From Rothia nasimurium (GTDB lineage Bacteria; Actinomycetota; Actinomycetes; Actinomycetales; Micrococcaceae), in the NCBI RefSeq assembly GCF_928381705.1, contig NZ_CAKMSR010000006.1, positions 62,001 through 126,000 of the forward strand: a stretch of DNA of 64,000 bases. Direction: 5' to 3'. Positions 24,021-33,477 of the stretch are shown one piece after another (the stretch's first letter is position 1; each line of letters opens with the position of its first letter). Both the position numbers and the translations under genes were made by a program. The notes under the pieces are model-generated. The model worked only from the letters and a program-made list of their open reading frames with translations. It did not search any database and was not told the DNA's origin.

Positions 24021-25104
24021 AGAAAGCCGGGTTGGTGCGTCCGCCCTGCCCGTGATGAGCGCCGGTGCGGACGCCCGCCCCGCCTCCCGCAGGGCAGGCA
24101 CCTCCCGTAGTGCTGGGGCTTTCAAGACCCCGTCCGCTGCCCGCACCTACTGGGTGCTCCTGGCAGCGCTCACCGCTGCAGCTGCGTTGGCAGCCTTCGG
24201 TTTGCTGGCCTATGCCAACCCCTTTGAGACCGGCACCCCCAAGTGGTGGCTCATTGCTGAACGCCGCTCCAACGCCCTAATCGCGATGGCTGTAGCCGCT
24301 GTCTGTCAGGCTGTGGCAACGGTGGCTTTTCAGACGGTGACCAACAACCGCATTATCACCCCCGGTATTCTGGGCTTTCAGGCCCTCTACGCCGCGATTC
24401 ACACGGCAACCATCTATTTCGCCGGGGCCGCCGGGCTGATTGCTGCCCGCACCCTCGACACCTTTATTTTCCAGCTGGTCATGATGGTGGCCCTGAGCCT
24501 CTTGCTCTACTCCTGGCTGTTGACCGGTAAACGGGCCAACATGCACGTCATGCTCCTGGTCGGTGTGGTACTGGGTGGGGGACTGGGGTCGGTTTCCACC
24601 TTCATGCAGCGCATGCTGACCCCCAGCGAGTTCGATATTCTGACAGCCCGCCTCTTTGCCTCGGTCAACAACGCCGACCCCGCCTACTACCCGGTAGCCC
24701 TGCCACTAGTCGTCCTGAGCGTCGCGGTGCTCTACGCAAAGTCCCGTACCCTCAACGCCCTCTCCCTGGGCGCACCCGCGGCTACCAACCTGGGAATCAA
24801 CCACCGCCGCGAATCCATTATCGTGCTGGTGATCGTCGCTATCATGATGGCGGTCTCCACCGCCCTGGTCGGCCCGCTGACCTTCCTCGGCTTCTTGGTA
24901 GCGACCCTCACCTACCAGTTCGCCGACACCTACGACCACCGCTACCTCTTCCCCATGGCAACCGTGCTCTCCTTTGCCATTCTGGCGGTCTCCTACTTCA
25001 TCATGAACCACATCTTCTCAGCCCAGGGCGTGGTGGGTATTATCATCGAGCTCATCGGTGGCCTCACCTTCCTGATCGTGATTCTTCGAAAGGGCAAACT
25101 ATGA
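24001..25104 (+). CDS. Siderophore ABC transporter permease 2
   Basis: The second FecCD-type permease (YclO/FatC-like) has 367 residues from the GTG chosen. The first 50 are an unusual Ala/Arg/Ser/Pro-rich cytoplasmic extension before the first membrane helix, so a shorter form starting at the ATG at 24055 is possible. Typical segments are NRIITPGILGFQALYAAIHT and STALVGPLTFLGFLVATLTYQF. AAGGGG precedes the GTG by about eight bases. Its stop overlaps the ATPase start (ATGA), so the three genes are coupled. Confidence 0.88.
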   Translation: MYQQASKESRVGASALPVMSAGADARPASRRAGTSRSAGAFKTPSAARTYWVLLAALTAAAALAAFGLLAYANPFETGTPKWWLIAERRSNALIAMAVAAVCQAVATVAFQTVTNNRIITPGILGFQALYAAIHTATIYFAGAAGLIAARTLDTFIFQLVMMVALSLLLYSWLLTGKRANMHVMLLVGVVLGGGLGSVSTFMQRMLTPSEFDILTARLFASVNNADPAYYPVALPLVVLSVAVLYAKSRTLNALSLGAPAATNLGINHRRESIIVLVIVAIMMAVSTALVGPLTFLGFLVATLTYQFADTYDHRYLFPMATVLSFAILAVSYFIMNHIFSAQGVVGIIIELIGGLTFLIVILRKGKL

Positions 25105-25856
25105 TCACCCTCCACCAGGTTGCTAAAAGCTACTCCGGTGAAACCAACATCGGCCCGGTCGACGTTCAGCTGCCCGCAGGCGGAATCACCGCCCTGGTTG
25201 GCCCTAACGGTGCCGGCAAGTCCACCCTGCTCACCATGGTGGGCCGTCTACTCGATATTGACGCAGGCACCATCGAAATCGGTGGCCTGAATGTGGCCAC
25301 CACCAAGTCCAAAGACCTGGCCAAAGTCGTCTCGATTCTGCGGCAGGAAAACCACTTCGTCACCAAACTCACCGTGCGCCAGCTGGTGGGCTTCGGGCGC
25401 TTCCCCTACACCGGGGGCCGACTCACCGCTGAAGACGAAGAGATCATCTCCCGCTACATCGACTTCCTTAACCTCACCACCCTCGAAAACCGCTACCTCG
25501 ATGAACTCTCGGGCGGCCAGCGGCAGCGGGCCTACGTAGCCATGGTGCTCTGCCAGGAAACCGACTATGTGCTTCTTGATGAGCCCCTCAATAACCTCGA
25601 TATCTCCCACTCCGTGCAGATGATGCAGCACCTGCACAACGCCGCCCGCACCCTGGGCCGCACCATCATTGTGGTGCTGCACGACATCAATTTCGCCGCC
25701 CGCTACGCCGACTACATCTGCGCTATCAAGGACGGCAAACTAGCCCGCTTCGGAACCGTTGCAGAGATCATGCAAGATGACCTGCTCACCGATATCTTCA
25801 ACACCCCCATCCAGGTGATCCAGGGCCCCAACGGCCCCATCGCCTGCTACCACTAG
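25101..25856 (+). CDS. Siderophore ABC transporter ATP-binding protein
   Basis: This 251-residue ATPase energises the siderophore importer. It carries Walker A GPNGAGKST (residues 34-42), the Q-loop (LRQENHF), the signature LSGGQRQR, Walker B YVLLDEP and the switch His in VLHDINFAARYAD. Its sequence is of the YclP/FatE iron-chelate class. The ATGA overlap with the permease means translation is coupled, and it is the last gene of the operon. There is no clear terminator before clpP1, only about 170 bp of ordinary sequence. Confidence 0.93.
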   Translation: MITLHQVAKSYSGETNIGPVDVQLPAGGITALVGPNGAGKSTLLTMVGRLLDIDAGTIEIGGLNVATTKSKDLAKVVSILRQENHFVTKLTVRQLVGFGRFPYTGGRLTAEDEEIISRYIDFLNLTTLENRYLDELSGGQRQRAYVAMVLCQETDYVLLDEPLNNLDISHSVQMMQHLHNAARTLGRTIIVVLHDINFAARYADYICAIKDGKLARFGTVAEIMQDDLLTDIFNTPIQVIQGPNGPIACYH

Positions 25857-26024
25857 GCCCCGTGCCCGCTCGCTCTTGCTCACAGCGTAGCGGGCACACG
25901 CCAACAGCGAACTGAAGGGCAAAAGGCAATTTTTGGAGCCCCAAAAGCGATAACCTAAGTGTCAAGCAAATCTTTGGCACCGGCGTCCGCGCGGGTGCTG
26001 CAACCGACACAAGGAGCGGAACAC

Positions 26025-26645
26025 ATGTCCTTCACCCCTGAAGCACACCAGGCCCCCGCCATGGAAACCCCCATGGGCGGCCAGGACGACTACGTCTACA
26101 ACCGCCTGCTCAAGGAACGCATCATCTGGCTGGGCTCCGAGGTGCGCGACTCCAACGCCAACCGTATCTGCTCCCAGCTCCTGCTGCTCTCAGCCGAAGA
26201 CCCCGAGGCAGATATCTACCTCTACATCAACTCACCCGGTGGCTCCGTCACCGCAGGCATGGCAATCTACGACACCATGCAGCTGATCCCCAACGACGTT
26301 GTCACCGTTGTCACCGGTATGGCAGCTTCCATGGGCCAGTTCCTGCTCACCGCAGGTGCCCCCGGCAAGCGCTACGCCACCCCCAACGCTCGCATCCTCA
26401 TGCACCAGCCCTCCGGTGGCATCGGCGGCACCGCCTCCGACATCCGCACCCAGGCCCAGCTGATTCTCGACATGAAGAAGCGCCTGAGCGAAATCACCGC
26501 AGAGCGCACCGGCCAGACCGTCGAAACCATCCTGCGCGATAACGACCGCGACAACTGGTTCACCGCCGAAGAAGGCCTGGCCTACGGCTTCTTCGACAAG
26601 ATTCTCGACAAGATCGGCCCGGCCACCAGCGCCACCGACAAGTAA
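26025..26645 (+). CDS. clpP1: ATP-dependent Clp protease proteolytic subunit 1
   Basis: This is one of two ClpP paralogues that in actinobacteria form a mixed ClpP1P2 tetradecamer. The catalytic Ser102 lies in GMAASMGQF and His127 in MHQPSGG, and the handle region with NDRDNWF contains the expected Asp. At 206 residues the size is normal. AAGGAG eight bases before the ATG fixes the start, and an upstream in-frame ATG lacks one. It lies 31 bp before clpP2 and upstream of clpX on the same strand, an arrangement typical of the phylum. Confidence 0.95.
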   Translation: MSFTPEAHQAPAMETPMGGQDDYVYNRLLKERIIWLGSEVRDSNANRICSQLLLLSAEDPEADIYLYINSPGGSVTAGMAIYDTMQLIPNDVVTVVTGMAASMGQFLLTAGAPGKRYATPNARILMHQPSGGIGGTASDIRTQAQLILDMKKRLSEITAERTGQTVETILRDNDRDNWFTAEEGLAYGFFDKILDKIGPATSATDK

Positions 26646-26676
26646 ACCGGCACAGAACTTTTTACAGGAGAAACGA

Positions 26677-27354
26677 ATGATTCACCTTCCTTCATCAACC
26701 GCACCTGCCGGTATGCCCACCGACCGCTACGTGCTCCCCAACTTCGAAGAGCGCACCCCCTACGGCTACAAGCGCCAGGACCCCTACGCCAAGCTCTTTG
26801 AAGACCGCATCATCTTCCTGGGTGTGCAGGTCGACGACGCCTCAGCCGACGACATCATGGCCCAGCTGCTGGTGCTTGAGTCTCAGGATCCCGACCGCGA
26901 CATCACCCTCTACATCAACTCACCCGGTGGCTCCTTCACCGCGATGACTGCTATCTACGACACCATGCAGTACATCCGCCCCGAAATTCAGACCGTCTGC
27001 CTGGGCCAGGCTGCCTCAGCTGCCGCCGTCCTGCTGGCAGCCGGCACCCCCGGTAAGCGCCTTGCTCTGCCTAACGCCCGCGTGCTGATTCACCAGCCCG
27101 CCCTCTCGGGTCAGCAGGGTGGCCAGGCTTCAGACATTGAGATTCACGCCAACGAGGTCATGCGTATGCGTGAGTGGACCGCCCAGACCCTGGCCCTTCA
27201 CTCCGGCAAGACCTTTGAAGAGGTCGATAAGTCCATCGAGCGCGATAATATCCTTACCGCTAAGGGTGCCCTTGAGTACGGCATCGTTGACCAGGTGCTT
27301 GAATCCCGTAAGGCTGTGAAGCCCTCCTTCAATACCGCCGAGAAGCACGACTAG
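26677..27354 (+). CDS. clpP2: ATP-dependent Clp protease proteolytic subunit 2
   Basis: The second ClpP subunit has Ser114 in GQAASAAAV and His139 in LIHQPALSG. Both are intact, so it should be catalytically active. The N-terminus is about ten residues longer than that of ClpP1. AGGAG lies seven bases before the ATG. It is cotranscribed with clpP1. In mycobacteria the two rings bind ClpX or ClpC1 only through ClpP2, and the same division is likely here by homology. Confidence 0.95.
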   Translation: MIHLPSSTAPAGMPTDRYVLPNFEERTPYGYKRQDPYAKLFEDRIIFLGVQVDDASADDIMAQLLVLESQDPDRDITLYINSPGGSFTAMTAIYDTMQYIRPEIQTVCLGQAASAAAVLLAAGTPGKRLALPNARVLIHQPALSGQQGGQASDIEIHANEVMRMREWTAQTLALHSGKTFEEVDKSIERDNILTAKGALEYGIVDQVLESRKAVKPSFNTAEKHD

Positions 27355-27380
27355 GCACTGCTCACCTTCAGACCCGGTGC

Positions 27381-27440
27381 GGACGCCGCCTCCCGCCCCA
27401 CCTGCCTAAGGGCAGGGAAGGGCAGGGGCGGCGTCCTTCT
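27381..27440. terminator. Large hairpin after clpP2, possible terminator
   Basis: GGACGCCGCC pairs with GGCGGCGTCC, and inside it CCTGCC-TAAG-GGCAGG forms a second stem. It is followed by TTCTGTCT, a weak T tract. It separates the clpP operon from the clpX promoter region and again contains the GCGGACG octamer family. Confidence 0.6.
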
Positions 27441-27584
27441 GTCTGCCAAGCGGTAGAGAAGGAATAGCCCGCCCGGTTCAACTGTTAAGTCATAAAGACG
27501 TAACCTTGCTTGAACCGTCACATGTTGGGCTAGGCAGGTTTTCACGGTAGATTAGGTAGAGGAACCCAAGGAAAGGTAGGGTCT

Positions 27585-28868
27585 ATGGCTCGCCTAGGCG
27601 ATAGCACCACTCTTCCCAAATGCTCATTTTGTGGGAAGAACCAGCGACAGGTTCGTAAACTGATCGCCGGCCCCAACATTTACATCTGCGATGAATGCAT
27701 TGAACTGTGCAACGAGATTCTCGAAGAAGAGCTCGCCGATGTGAAAGATTTGGGTGCCGTTGAAGAGCTTCCCACCCCGCGTGAAATCTTTGACCACATG
27801 CAGGAGTACGTGATCGGCCAGGAGGCTGCCAAGCGTGCTCTATCTGTTGCCGTTTACAACCACTACAAGCGTATTCGGGCCCAGCAGAGCCCTGCCTTTG
27901 AGGCCAAGGAGCTTTTAGCTACCGAGGGCGAAGACGTAGAGATTGCCAAGTCTAATATTCTCTTGGTTGGCCCCACCGGCTCGGGTAAGACCTACCTGGC
28001 CCAGACCCTGGCCAAGAAACTCAACGTACCTTTTGCCGTTGCCGACGCCACCAGCCTGACCGAGGCCGGCTACGTAGGCGAGGACGTTGAAAACATCCTG
28101 CTCAAGCTCATCCAGGCTGCTGACGGTGATATTGAAAAGGCCCAGCGCGGCATCATCTATATCGATGAAATCGATAAGATTTCCCGCAAGGCCGACAACC
28201 CCTCCATCACCCGGGACGTATCGGGTGAGGGTGTGCAGCAGGCCCTGCTCAAGATTCTTGAGGGCACCGAGGCAGCTGTTCCCCCGCAGGGCGGGCGGAA
28301 GCACCCCCAGCAGGACTTCCTCAAGATTAATACCGCCAACATCCTCTTCATCGTCGCCGGTGCTTTTGCCGGTATCGAAGAGATTGTGGGCGGGCGAGTG
28401 GGCCGCAAGGGCATCGGCTTTGGCGCATCTATTGACCAGGCCGCTAAAGAGAGCGATATTCTCACCAAGCTCATGCCCGAGGACCTACTCAAGTTTGGTC
28501 TGATCCCTGAATTTATTGGCCGCCTGCCCGTGCTAGCAACCCTGGGTAAGCTCACCGAATCTGACCTCAAGCGGATTCTGACCGAGCCTAAGAACGCCCT
28601 GGTCAAGCAGTACAAGCGCATGTTTGCCCTCGACGGGGTCGAGCTGATTTTTGAGGACGCCGCCGTGGCAGCTATTGCCCGCCAGGCTGTTGAGCGAGAT
28701 ACCGGGGCCCGCGGTTTGCGCTCCATCATGGAGTCGATTCTGCAGCCGGTCATGTTCGATGTACCCAGCCGCTCCGACGTCACCTCGGTCATTATTGATG
28801 AGGCTGTTGTGGCGGGGGAGAAGGACCCCATTCTGGTGCTCGAAGCCCCCGAGAAAAAATCTGCCTAA
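27585..28868 (+). CDS. clpX: Clp protease ATP-binding subunit ClpX
   Basis: ClpX unfolds tagged substrates and feeds them to ClpP. The N-terminal zinc-binding domain uses Cys13, Cys16, Cys35 and Cys38. The AAA+ domain has Walker A GPTGSGKT (about 129-136), Walker [11 protein letters not shown], the pore loop GYVGED, the IGF-like ClpP-contact loop (reading GIGFGA here) and sensor 2 GARGLRS. At 427 residues it is of normal length. AAAGGTAGG precedes the ATG. About 230 bp separate it from clpP2, so it probably has its own promoter. Confidence 0.97.
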   Translation: MARLGDSTTLPKCSFCGKNQRQVRKLIAGPNIYICDECIELCNEILEEELADVKDLGAVEELPTPREIFDHMQEYVIGQEAAKRALSVAVYNHYKRIRAQQSPAFEAKELLATEGEDVEIAKSNILLVGPTGSGKTYLAQTLAKKLNVPFAVADATSLTEAGYVGEDVENILLKLIQAADGDIEKAQRGIIYIDEIDKISRKADNPSITRDVSGEGVQQALLKILEGTEAAVPPQGGRKHPQQDFLKINTANILFIVAGAFAGIEEIVGGRVGRKGIGFGASIDQAAKESDILTKLMPEDLLKFGLIPEFIGRLPVLATLGKLTESDLKRILTEPKNALVKQYKRMFALDGVELIFEDAAVAAIARQAVERDTGARGLRSIMESILQPVMFDVPSRSDVTSVIIDEAVVAGEKDPILVLEAPEKKSA

Positions 28869-28945
28869 AAGTCTTTCCCGCTGTCGGTGCCTCTGCGCGC
28901 TGGCAGCGGGCTCTTGTATCCCACCCCTGATTGAAAGGACAACCC

Positions 28946-29572
28946 GTGGCTGAAAATACCGTTGATTTTTGGTTTGACCCTACCTGCCCCTGGTGCTGGA
29001 TGACCTCCCGCTGGATTAAAGAGGTTGAGACCCAGCGCGATGTTACCGTCACCTGGCACCCCTTCTCACTCGCCGTCCTGAACGAGGGCCGCGACCTTGA
29101 CCCGGGCTACCGCAAGCACATCGACAACACCTGGGGCCCTGCCCGTGTGGCTACCGCCGTGGCAGAACAGTACGGCCAGGAGAAGCTCGATGAACTCTAC
29201 ACCGCCCTGGGCGAGCAGATTCACCACCAGAAGAACAAAGAGGGCACCTACTTCGAGAAGGCTATCGAAGCTGCCCTGGCTGAGGTGGGTCTTCCTGCCG
29301 AACTGGCCCAGGTTGCCTTTACCGAGGAGTACGACGAGCAGATGCGGGCCTCAACCCGTGCAGGTCTAGACTCTGCTGGCGGCGATGACATCGGCGTGCC
29401 CCTGATGAGCATTAACGGTGTGACCTTCTTTGGCCCCGTGATGTCACCTGCCCCCACCGGTGAAGAAGCCGCCAAGGTCTTCGACGGCGCTGTGGCTCTG
29501 GCCTCTTACCCCGGCTTCTTTGAGATTAAGCGCCCCCGCAACGTCGGCCCGATTTTTAACATCGAACAATAG
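28946..29572 (+). CDS. DsbA-fold thiol reductase, mycothiol-dependent nitroreductase type (Rv2466c-like)
   Basis: This 208-residue protein has a thioredoxin/DsbA fold with the active site CPWC (Cys14, Cys17) in [11 protein letters not shown] and no signal peptide, so it works in the cytoplasm. The sequence follows the Rv2466c family, which is reduced by mycothiol and can activate nitro compounds. The cis-Pro region [16 protein letters not shown] supports the fold. The GTG start has AAAGGA eight bases upstream. It lies 77 bp after clpX and is followed by a terminator. The mycothiol link is family knowledge, not visible in the sequence. Confidence 0.85.
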   Translation: MAENTVDFWFDPTCPWCWMTSRWIKEVETQRDVTVTWHPFSLAVLNEGRDLDPGYRKHIDNTWGPARVATAVAEQYGQEKLDELYTALGEQIHHQKNKEGTYFEKAIEAALAEVGLPAELAQVAFTEEYDEQMRASTRAGLDSAGGDDIGVPLMSINGVTFFGPVMSPAPTGEEAAKVFDGAVALASYPGFFEIKRPRNVGPIFNIEQ

Positions 29573-29612
29573 TAACGAGCGGGCACTGAACGCCCAGCTG
29601 CTGAATACACGA

Positions 29613-29655
29613 TAAGGCCTGGTTCCAGACAATCTGGAACCGGGCCTAATCTTTT
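29613..29655. terminator. Terminator after the CPWC thiol reductase
   Basis: AGGCCTGGTTCCAGA pairs with TCTGGAACCGGGCCT (one G-U) and is followed by AATCTTTTG. Confidence 0.87.
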
Positions 29656-29678
29656 GATGTGCAGCATTGTTGGGGCCG

Positions 29679-29770
29679 GCATACCCCCACAGGTGGCGGG
29701 CTGGGGCTGGCATGAATTGAGCGAGCGCCCCAGCGCGAGCTCAAGAAGGTTAGCCGCCTAGGGGGTATGC
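29679..29770. repeat. 92-bp inverted-repeat element next to valS
   Basis: Perfect 10-bp ends GCATACCCCC (29679-29688) and GGGGGTATGC (29761-29770) enclose nested stems, GCTGGGGC (29700-29707) with GCCCCAGC (29727-29734), and GGCGG/CCGCC. The loop region contains GAGCGAGCG. It lies at the valS 3' end and has no coding potential. It could be a terminator of unusual form or a small repeat element. Confidence 0.65.
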
Positions 29771-29783
29771 AGGCCCAGTAACA

Positions 29784-32420
29784 TTAGCTTTCTTCTTCGG
29801 TAATCAGCACAACGTCAGTGACGGCCAGCTCGCCCTCTGCTTCGGTGAGGGTGAGGTCGCGGGCGTTACCTGCTGCCTTGAGGTCGCCGAGACCGCCGCG
29901 AATGCGGGTGATGTCTTCGGTTGAACCGGTGATGGTTGCGGTTTCGACCTCGGTGCGCTGCTTGACCTGGGCCTCTGACTTGGCCTTGCGTAGACCACCC
30001 AGGGCAGCTGCTACGGTGGGCAGGACTGCGGGGTCGGCGTCCGCAACCGCGGCGGCAAAGCCGTCGGTGGTGGGCCAGGGGGCGCGGTGCACGGAGCCTG
30101 CTCGCCACCACGACCAGATTTCGTCGGTGACGAAGGGCAGGAAGGGGGCGAAGAGGCGCAGCATGGCGTCGAGGGTGGTGGCCAGGGCTGCCAGGACGGA
30201 GGCCTGTTCGGCTTCACCGACGTTGCCGTAGGCGCGGTCCTTGATGAGTTCAACGAAGTCGTCGGTGAAGTGCCAGAAGAAGGTCTCTGAGATCTGCAGG
30301 GCACGGGCGTACTCGTAGTTCTCAAAGGCGGCGGTGGCTTCTTCAACCAGGGCGGCTAGACGGGCTAGCAGGGAGCGGTCCAGCTCGTTGGTGAGGACGC
30401 CTGCCGCGGCCTGGTTGGTGATGACCGAGTTGGCGGTGGCACCCAGGCCGAGAACGAACTTGGAGGCATTCAGCAGCTTGATGGCCAGGCGGCGACCAAT
30501 CTTCATCTGGGCCTCGTCGTAGGCGGTATCGGCACCCAGCTTGGCGCTGGCTGCCCAGTAGCGCACGGCGTCCGAACCGTACTTTTCGAGCACCTCGTTG
30601 GGGACCACCACGTTGCCCTTGGACTTGGACATCTTCTTGCGGTCCGGGTCCAGGATCCAGCCGGAAAGAGCGGTGTCGGTCCAGGGCACGGAGTTCTCCA
30701 GGGAGTTGGAGCGTACCACGGTGGAGAAAAGCCAGGTGCGGATGATGTCGTGGCCCTGGGGGCGCAGGTCCATGGGGAAGGTGACCTTGTGCAGGTTCTC
30801 GTCCACGGCCCAGCCGGTGGCAATCTGCGGGGTGAGAGACGAGGTGGCCCAGGTGTCCAGGACGTCGGGGTCGGCGATGAAGCCGCCGGGCACGCCGCGC
30901 TGGTCTTCGGTGTAGCCGGGGGCGGCGTCCGACGCGGGATCAACGGGCAGCATATCTTCGCTGGGGACGATGGGCTCATCGTAATTAGGTTCGCCGTCGG
31001 CATCCAGCTTGTACCAAACAGGGAAGGGCACGCCGAAGAAGCGCTGGCGGGAAATGAGCCAGTCGCCGTTGAGACCCTCGACCCAGTTCTCGTAGCGGGA
31101 GCGCATGAAGGCAGGGTGCCAGGTGATTTCACGTCCGCGCTCTACCAGGGCCTCACGACGTTCGGCGTCACGGCCACCGTTGCGGATGTACCACTGGCGG
31201 GAGGCCACGATTTCAAGGGGCTTATCGCCCTTTTCGTAGAACTTAACCGGGTGGGTGATGGGCTTGGGGTCGCCATCCATTTCACCGGCTTCAACCAGCA
31301 TCTCAACGACGGTCTTCTGGGCGGTGAACACGGTGGCACCTGCCATGCGCTCATAGCGCTCTCGGCCCTCGGCGGAGGTAATCCACTCGGGGGTGTCGGT
31401 GGCGAAGCGGCCGTCACGGCCAATCAGGGCACGGGTAGGCAGCTGGAGCTCGCGCCACCAGGTGACGTCTGTGGTGTCGCCGAAGGTACAAATCATGGCG
31501 ATACCGGCACCCTTATCGGGCTGGGCTAGGGGGTGGGCCTTGATCTCGACCTCAACGCCAAAGAGGGGAGAGGTGACCTTGGTTCCGAAGAGGGGCTTGT
31601 AGCGCTCATCGTCGGGGTGGGCGACCAGGGCAACACAGGAGGGCAGGAGCTCGGGGCGGGTGGTCTCAATCCAGACCTTCTCACCGTTCTCGCGGTGGAA
31701 GGAGATGCGGTGGTAGGCGCCGGGGCGTTCCTTGTCTTCCAGTTCTGCCTGGGCAACCGCAGTGCGGAAGGTGACATCCCACATGGTGGGGGCTTCTGAC
31801 ATGTAGGCATCGCCGCTGGCCAGGTCGTTGAGGAAGGCCAGCTGGGAGACCTTGCGGGAGTGGGCGTCGATGGTGCGGTAGGTGTGGGACCAGTCAACGG
31901 ACAGGCCCAGGGTGGTGAAGAGTTCTTCGAAGACCTTTTCGTCCTCTACCGCCAGAATCTCGCAGAGCTCAATGAAGTTCTGGCGGGAGATACGGGGCCA
32001 GTCACGCTGGTTCTTGGCGGGCTTTTCGGGAGCCTTGAAATCGGGATCGTAGGGGATCGCGGGGTCGCAGAGTACGCCATAGTAGTTCTGCACGCGACGC
32101 TCGGTGGGTAGGCCGTTGTCGTCCCAACCCAGGGGGTAGAAGACATTCTTGCCCTTCATGCGCTGGTAGCGGGCGATGACGTCGGTCTGGGTGTAGGAGA
32201 ACATGTGACCTACGTGCAGGGAGCCGGACGCGGTGGGTGGCGGGGTGTCGATGGAGTAGACCTGCTTGCGGGTGGTATTCGGGTCGAATGCGTAGGTCTT
32301 GTTGGCGGCCCAGTTCTCGGTGAACTTCTTTTCGAGGCCTTCGAGGCCGGGCTTCGCGGGGACGGTAATTTCTACGGTGTTTTCTGCGGGCGTGTCTGTG
32401 CCCTGGTTGATTTCAGCCAT
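29784..32420 (-). CDS. valS: Valine--tRNA ligase
   Basis: This 878-residue class I synthetase charges tRNA-Val and edits mischarged threonine. The HIGH signature appears as GSLHVGHM (about residue 62) and KMSKS in KKMSKSKGNVV (about 610). The CP1 editing domain lies between them (TTRPELLPSCVALVAHPDD), and an anticodon-binding domain and a short coiled-coil tail complete it. It belongs to the shorter actinobacterial ValS form. GAGAAT lies seven bases before the ATG with a G-run between, so initiation may be leaderless or through AGGGGG. No T-box precedes it. Confidence 0.96.
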   Translation of the reverse strand: MAEINQGTDTPAENTVEITVPAKPGLEGLEKKFTENWAANKTYAFDPNTTRKQVYSIDTPPPTASGSLHVGHMFSYTQTDVIARYQRMKGKNVFYPLGWDDNGLPTERRVQNYYGVLCDPAIPYDPDFKAPEKPAKNQRDWPRISRQNFIELCEILAVEDEKVFEELFTTLGLSVDWSHTYRTIDAHSRKVSQLAFLNDLASGDAYMSEAPTMWDVTFRTAVAQAELEDKERPGAYHRISFHRENGEKVWIETTRPELLPSCVALVAHPDDERYKPLFGTKVTSPLFGVEVEIKAHPLAQPDKGAGIAMICTFGDTTDVTWWRELQLPTRALIGRDGRFATDTPEWITSAEGRERYERMAGATVFTAQKTVVEMLVEAGEMDGDPKPITHPVKFYEKGDKPLEIVASRQWYIRNGGRDAERREALVERGREITWHPAFMRSRYENWVEGLNGDWLISRQRFFGVPFPVWYKLDADGEPNYDEPIVPSEDMLPVDPASDAAPGYTEDQRGVPGGFIADPDVLDTWATSSLTPQIATGWAVDENLHKVTFPMDLRPQGHDIIRTWLFSTVVRSNSLENSVPWTDTALSGWILDPDRKKMSKSKGNVVVPNEVLEKYGSDAVRYWAASAKLGADTAYDEAQMKIGRRLAIKLLNASKFVLGLGATANSVITNQAAAGVLTNELDRSLLARLAALVEEATAAFENYEYARALQISETFFWHFTDDFVELIKDRAYGNVGEAEQASVLAALATTLDAMLRLFAPFLPFVTDEIWSWWRAGSVHRAPWPTTDGFAAAVADADPAVLPTVAAALGGLRKAKSEAQVKQRTEVETATITGSTEDITRIRGGLGDLKAAGNARDLTLTEAEGELAVTDVVLITEEES

Positions 32421-32470
32421 GCCCCCTATTCTCTCACGAATAAAAATATGTTGCAGGTTAGGCTAGTGCT

Positions 32471-33292
32471 ATGACTACTTCATCACTTCCCGCAAACCCT
32501 TTTGTCCCCGATGCCCAGGCCGGTAAGATCGCCGTGGTGACCGGTGCCTCCTCCGGTATCGGCCGGGCTACCGCTGAACTTATGGCCGCTACCGGCTGGA
32601 CGGTCTATGCCGTGGCTCGCCGAGCCGACCGCCTTGAAAGCCTGGCTCAGGCAACCGGGGTGCGCCCGGTCGTCCTTGATATTACGGACGCCGGAGCGGT
32701 TGCCGACCGCGCCCAGGAAATTTTGGGCGAAACCGGCGGCCGCCTCGACGCTCTGGTCAATATCTCCGGCGGTGCTATTGGGGCTGATTCTGTGGCGAAC
32801 GCAGACCCCGCTGGCTGGTCGGCCATGTTCGAGCTCAACGTGATTGGCACCCTCAATATGGTCAAGGCCTTCCTGCCCGCCCTGCGAGAGAACGGCCAGG
32901 GTACCGTTTTGAATCTGACCTCAACCGCGGCTGAAGCTGGCTATGAAGGGGGAGCAGGTTACAACGCCGCCAAGTTCGGTGAACGAGCCCTGACCGAGAC
33001 CCTGCGCCTAGAAGAAGCTGAGCACAACGTGCGCGTGATCGAGGTACGCCCCGGCATGGTGCACACTGAAGAGTTCTCTCGCAATCGCCTGGGCTCGGAC
33101 GAGGCTGCCGCTCAGGTCTACGCTGGCGTGGACAAGCCCCTGCGGGCTGAGGACGTTGCTCAGACCGTCACCTTTGCCGTGAACGTCCCCCACCACATCA
33201 ACCTGGACCACATCACCATGCGACCGGTTGCCCAGGCAGCCCAGTACAAGGTGATTCGGCGGGCCGCAGCCTCCAGCCCCTTGACAGAGTAG
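32471..33292 (+). CDS. Short-chain dehydrogenase/reductase
   Basis: The 273-residue protein is a classical SDR oxidoreductase: the nucleotide-binding motif TGASSGIG (residues 24-31), the Asn in NISGGA, Ser in LNLTSTAAEAG, and the catalytic YxxxK in YNAAK (about 164). An Arg after the second strand (ARRADR) suggests NADP. The substrate is unknown; similar proteins are often annotated as YdfG-like acid dehydrogenases. TAGGCT ends six bases before the ATG, so the mRNA is probably leaderless. It is divergent from valS. An AT-rich island starts immediately after its stop. Confidence 0.88.
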   Translation: MTTSSLPANPFVPDAQAGKIAVVTGASSGIGRATAELMAATGWTVYAVARRADRLESLAQATGVRPVVLDITDAGAVADRAQEILGETGGRLDALVNISGGAIGADSVANADPAGWSAMFELNVIGTLNMVKAFLPALRENGQGTVLNLTSTAAEAGYEGGAGYNAAKFGERALTETLRLEEAEHNVRVIEVRPGMVHTEEFSRNRLGSDEAAAQVYAGVDKPLRAEDVAQTVTFAVNVPHHINLDHITMRPVAQAAQYKVIRRAAASSPLTE

Positions 33293-33477
33293 TAATTTAA
33301 TACGTGAGCAGATTAGTACTGCAGTAAGTATAGTTGAAATGAACAAGGCTGATTTGAAGTCAGATTTATGGTGCTGGCGTATGATAAATGCGTAATACTC
33401 AGCGCTGATTGAGTAATAGTTGTAGAAAGTAAGAATGCATGTGTGATTATTTTTTTGGCTTTTGCAGCCTTTGGGAT

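Noticed and set aside
25857..26024. ClgR operator before clpP1
   Set aside because: CGCT and AGCG elements occur, but not with the spacing that I know for ClgR sites.
28157..28831. A 224-codon frame antisense to clpX
   Set aside because: It overlaps the conserved AAA+ core completely and shows no protein-like pattern.
32453..32471. IdeR/DtxR-like sequence before the SDR gene
   Set aside because: It matches about 12 of 19 positions, but most matches come from the TAGGCT -10 box, and the right half of the palindrome is poor.
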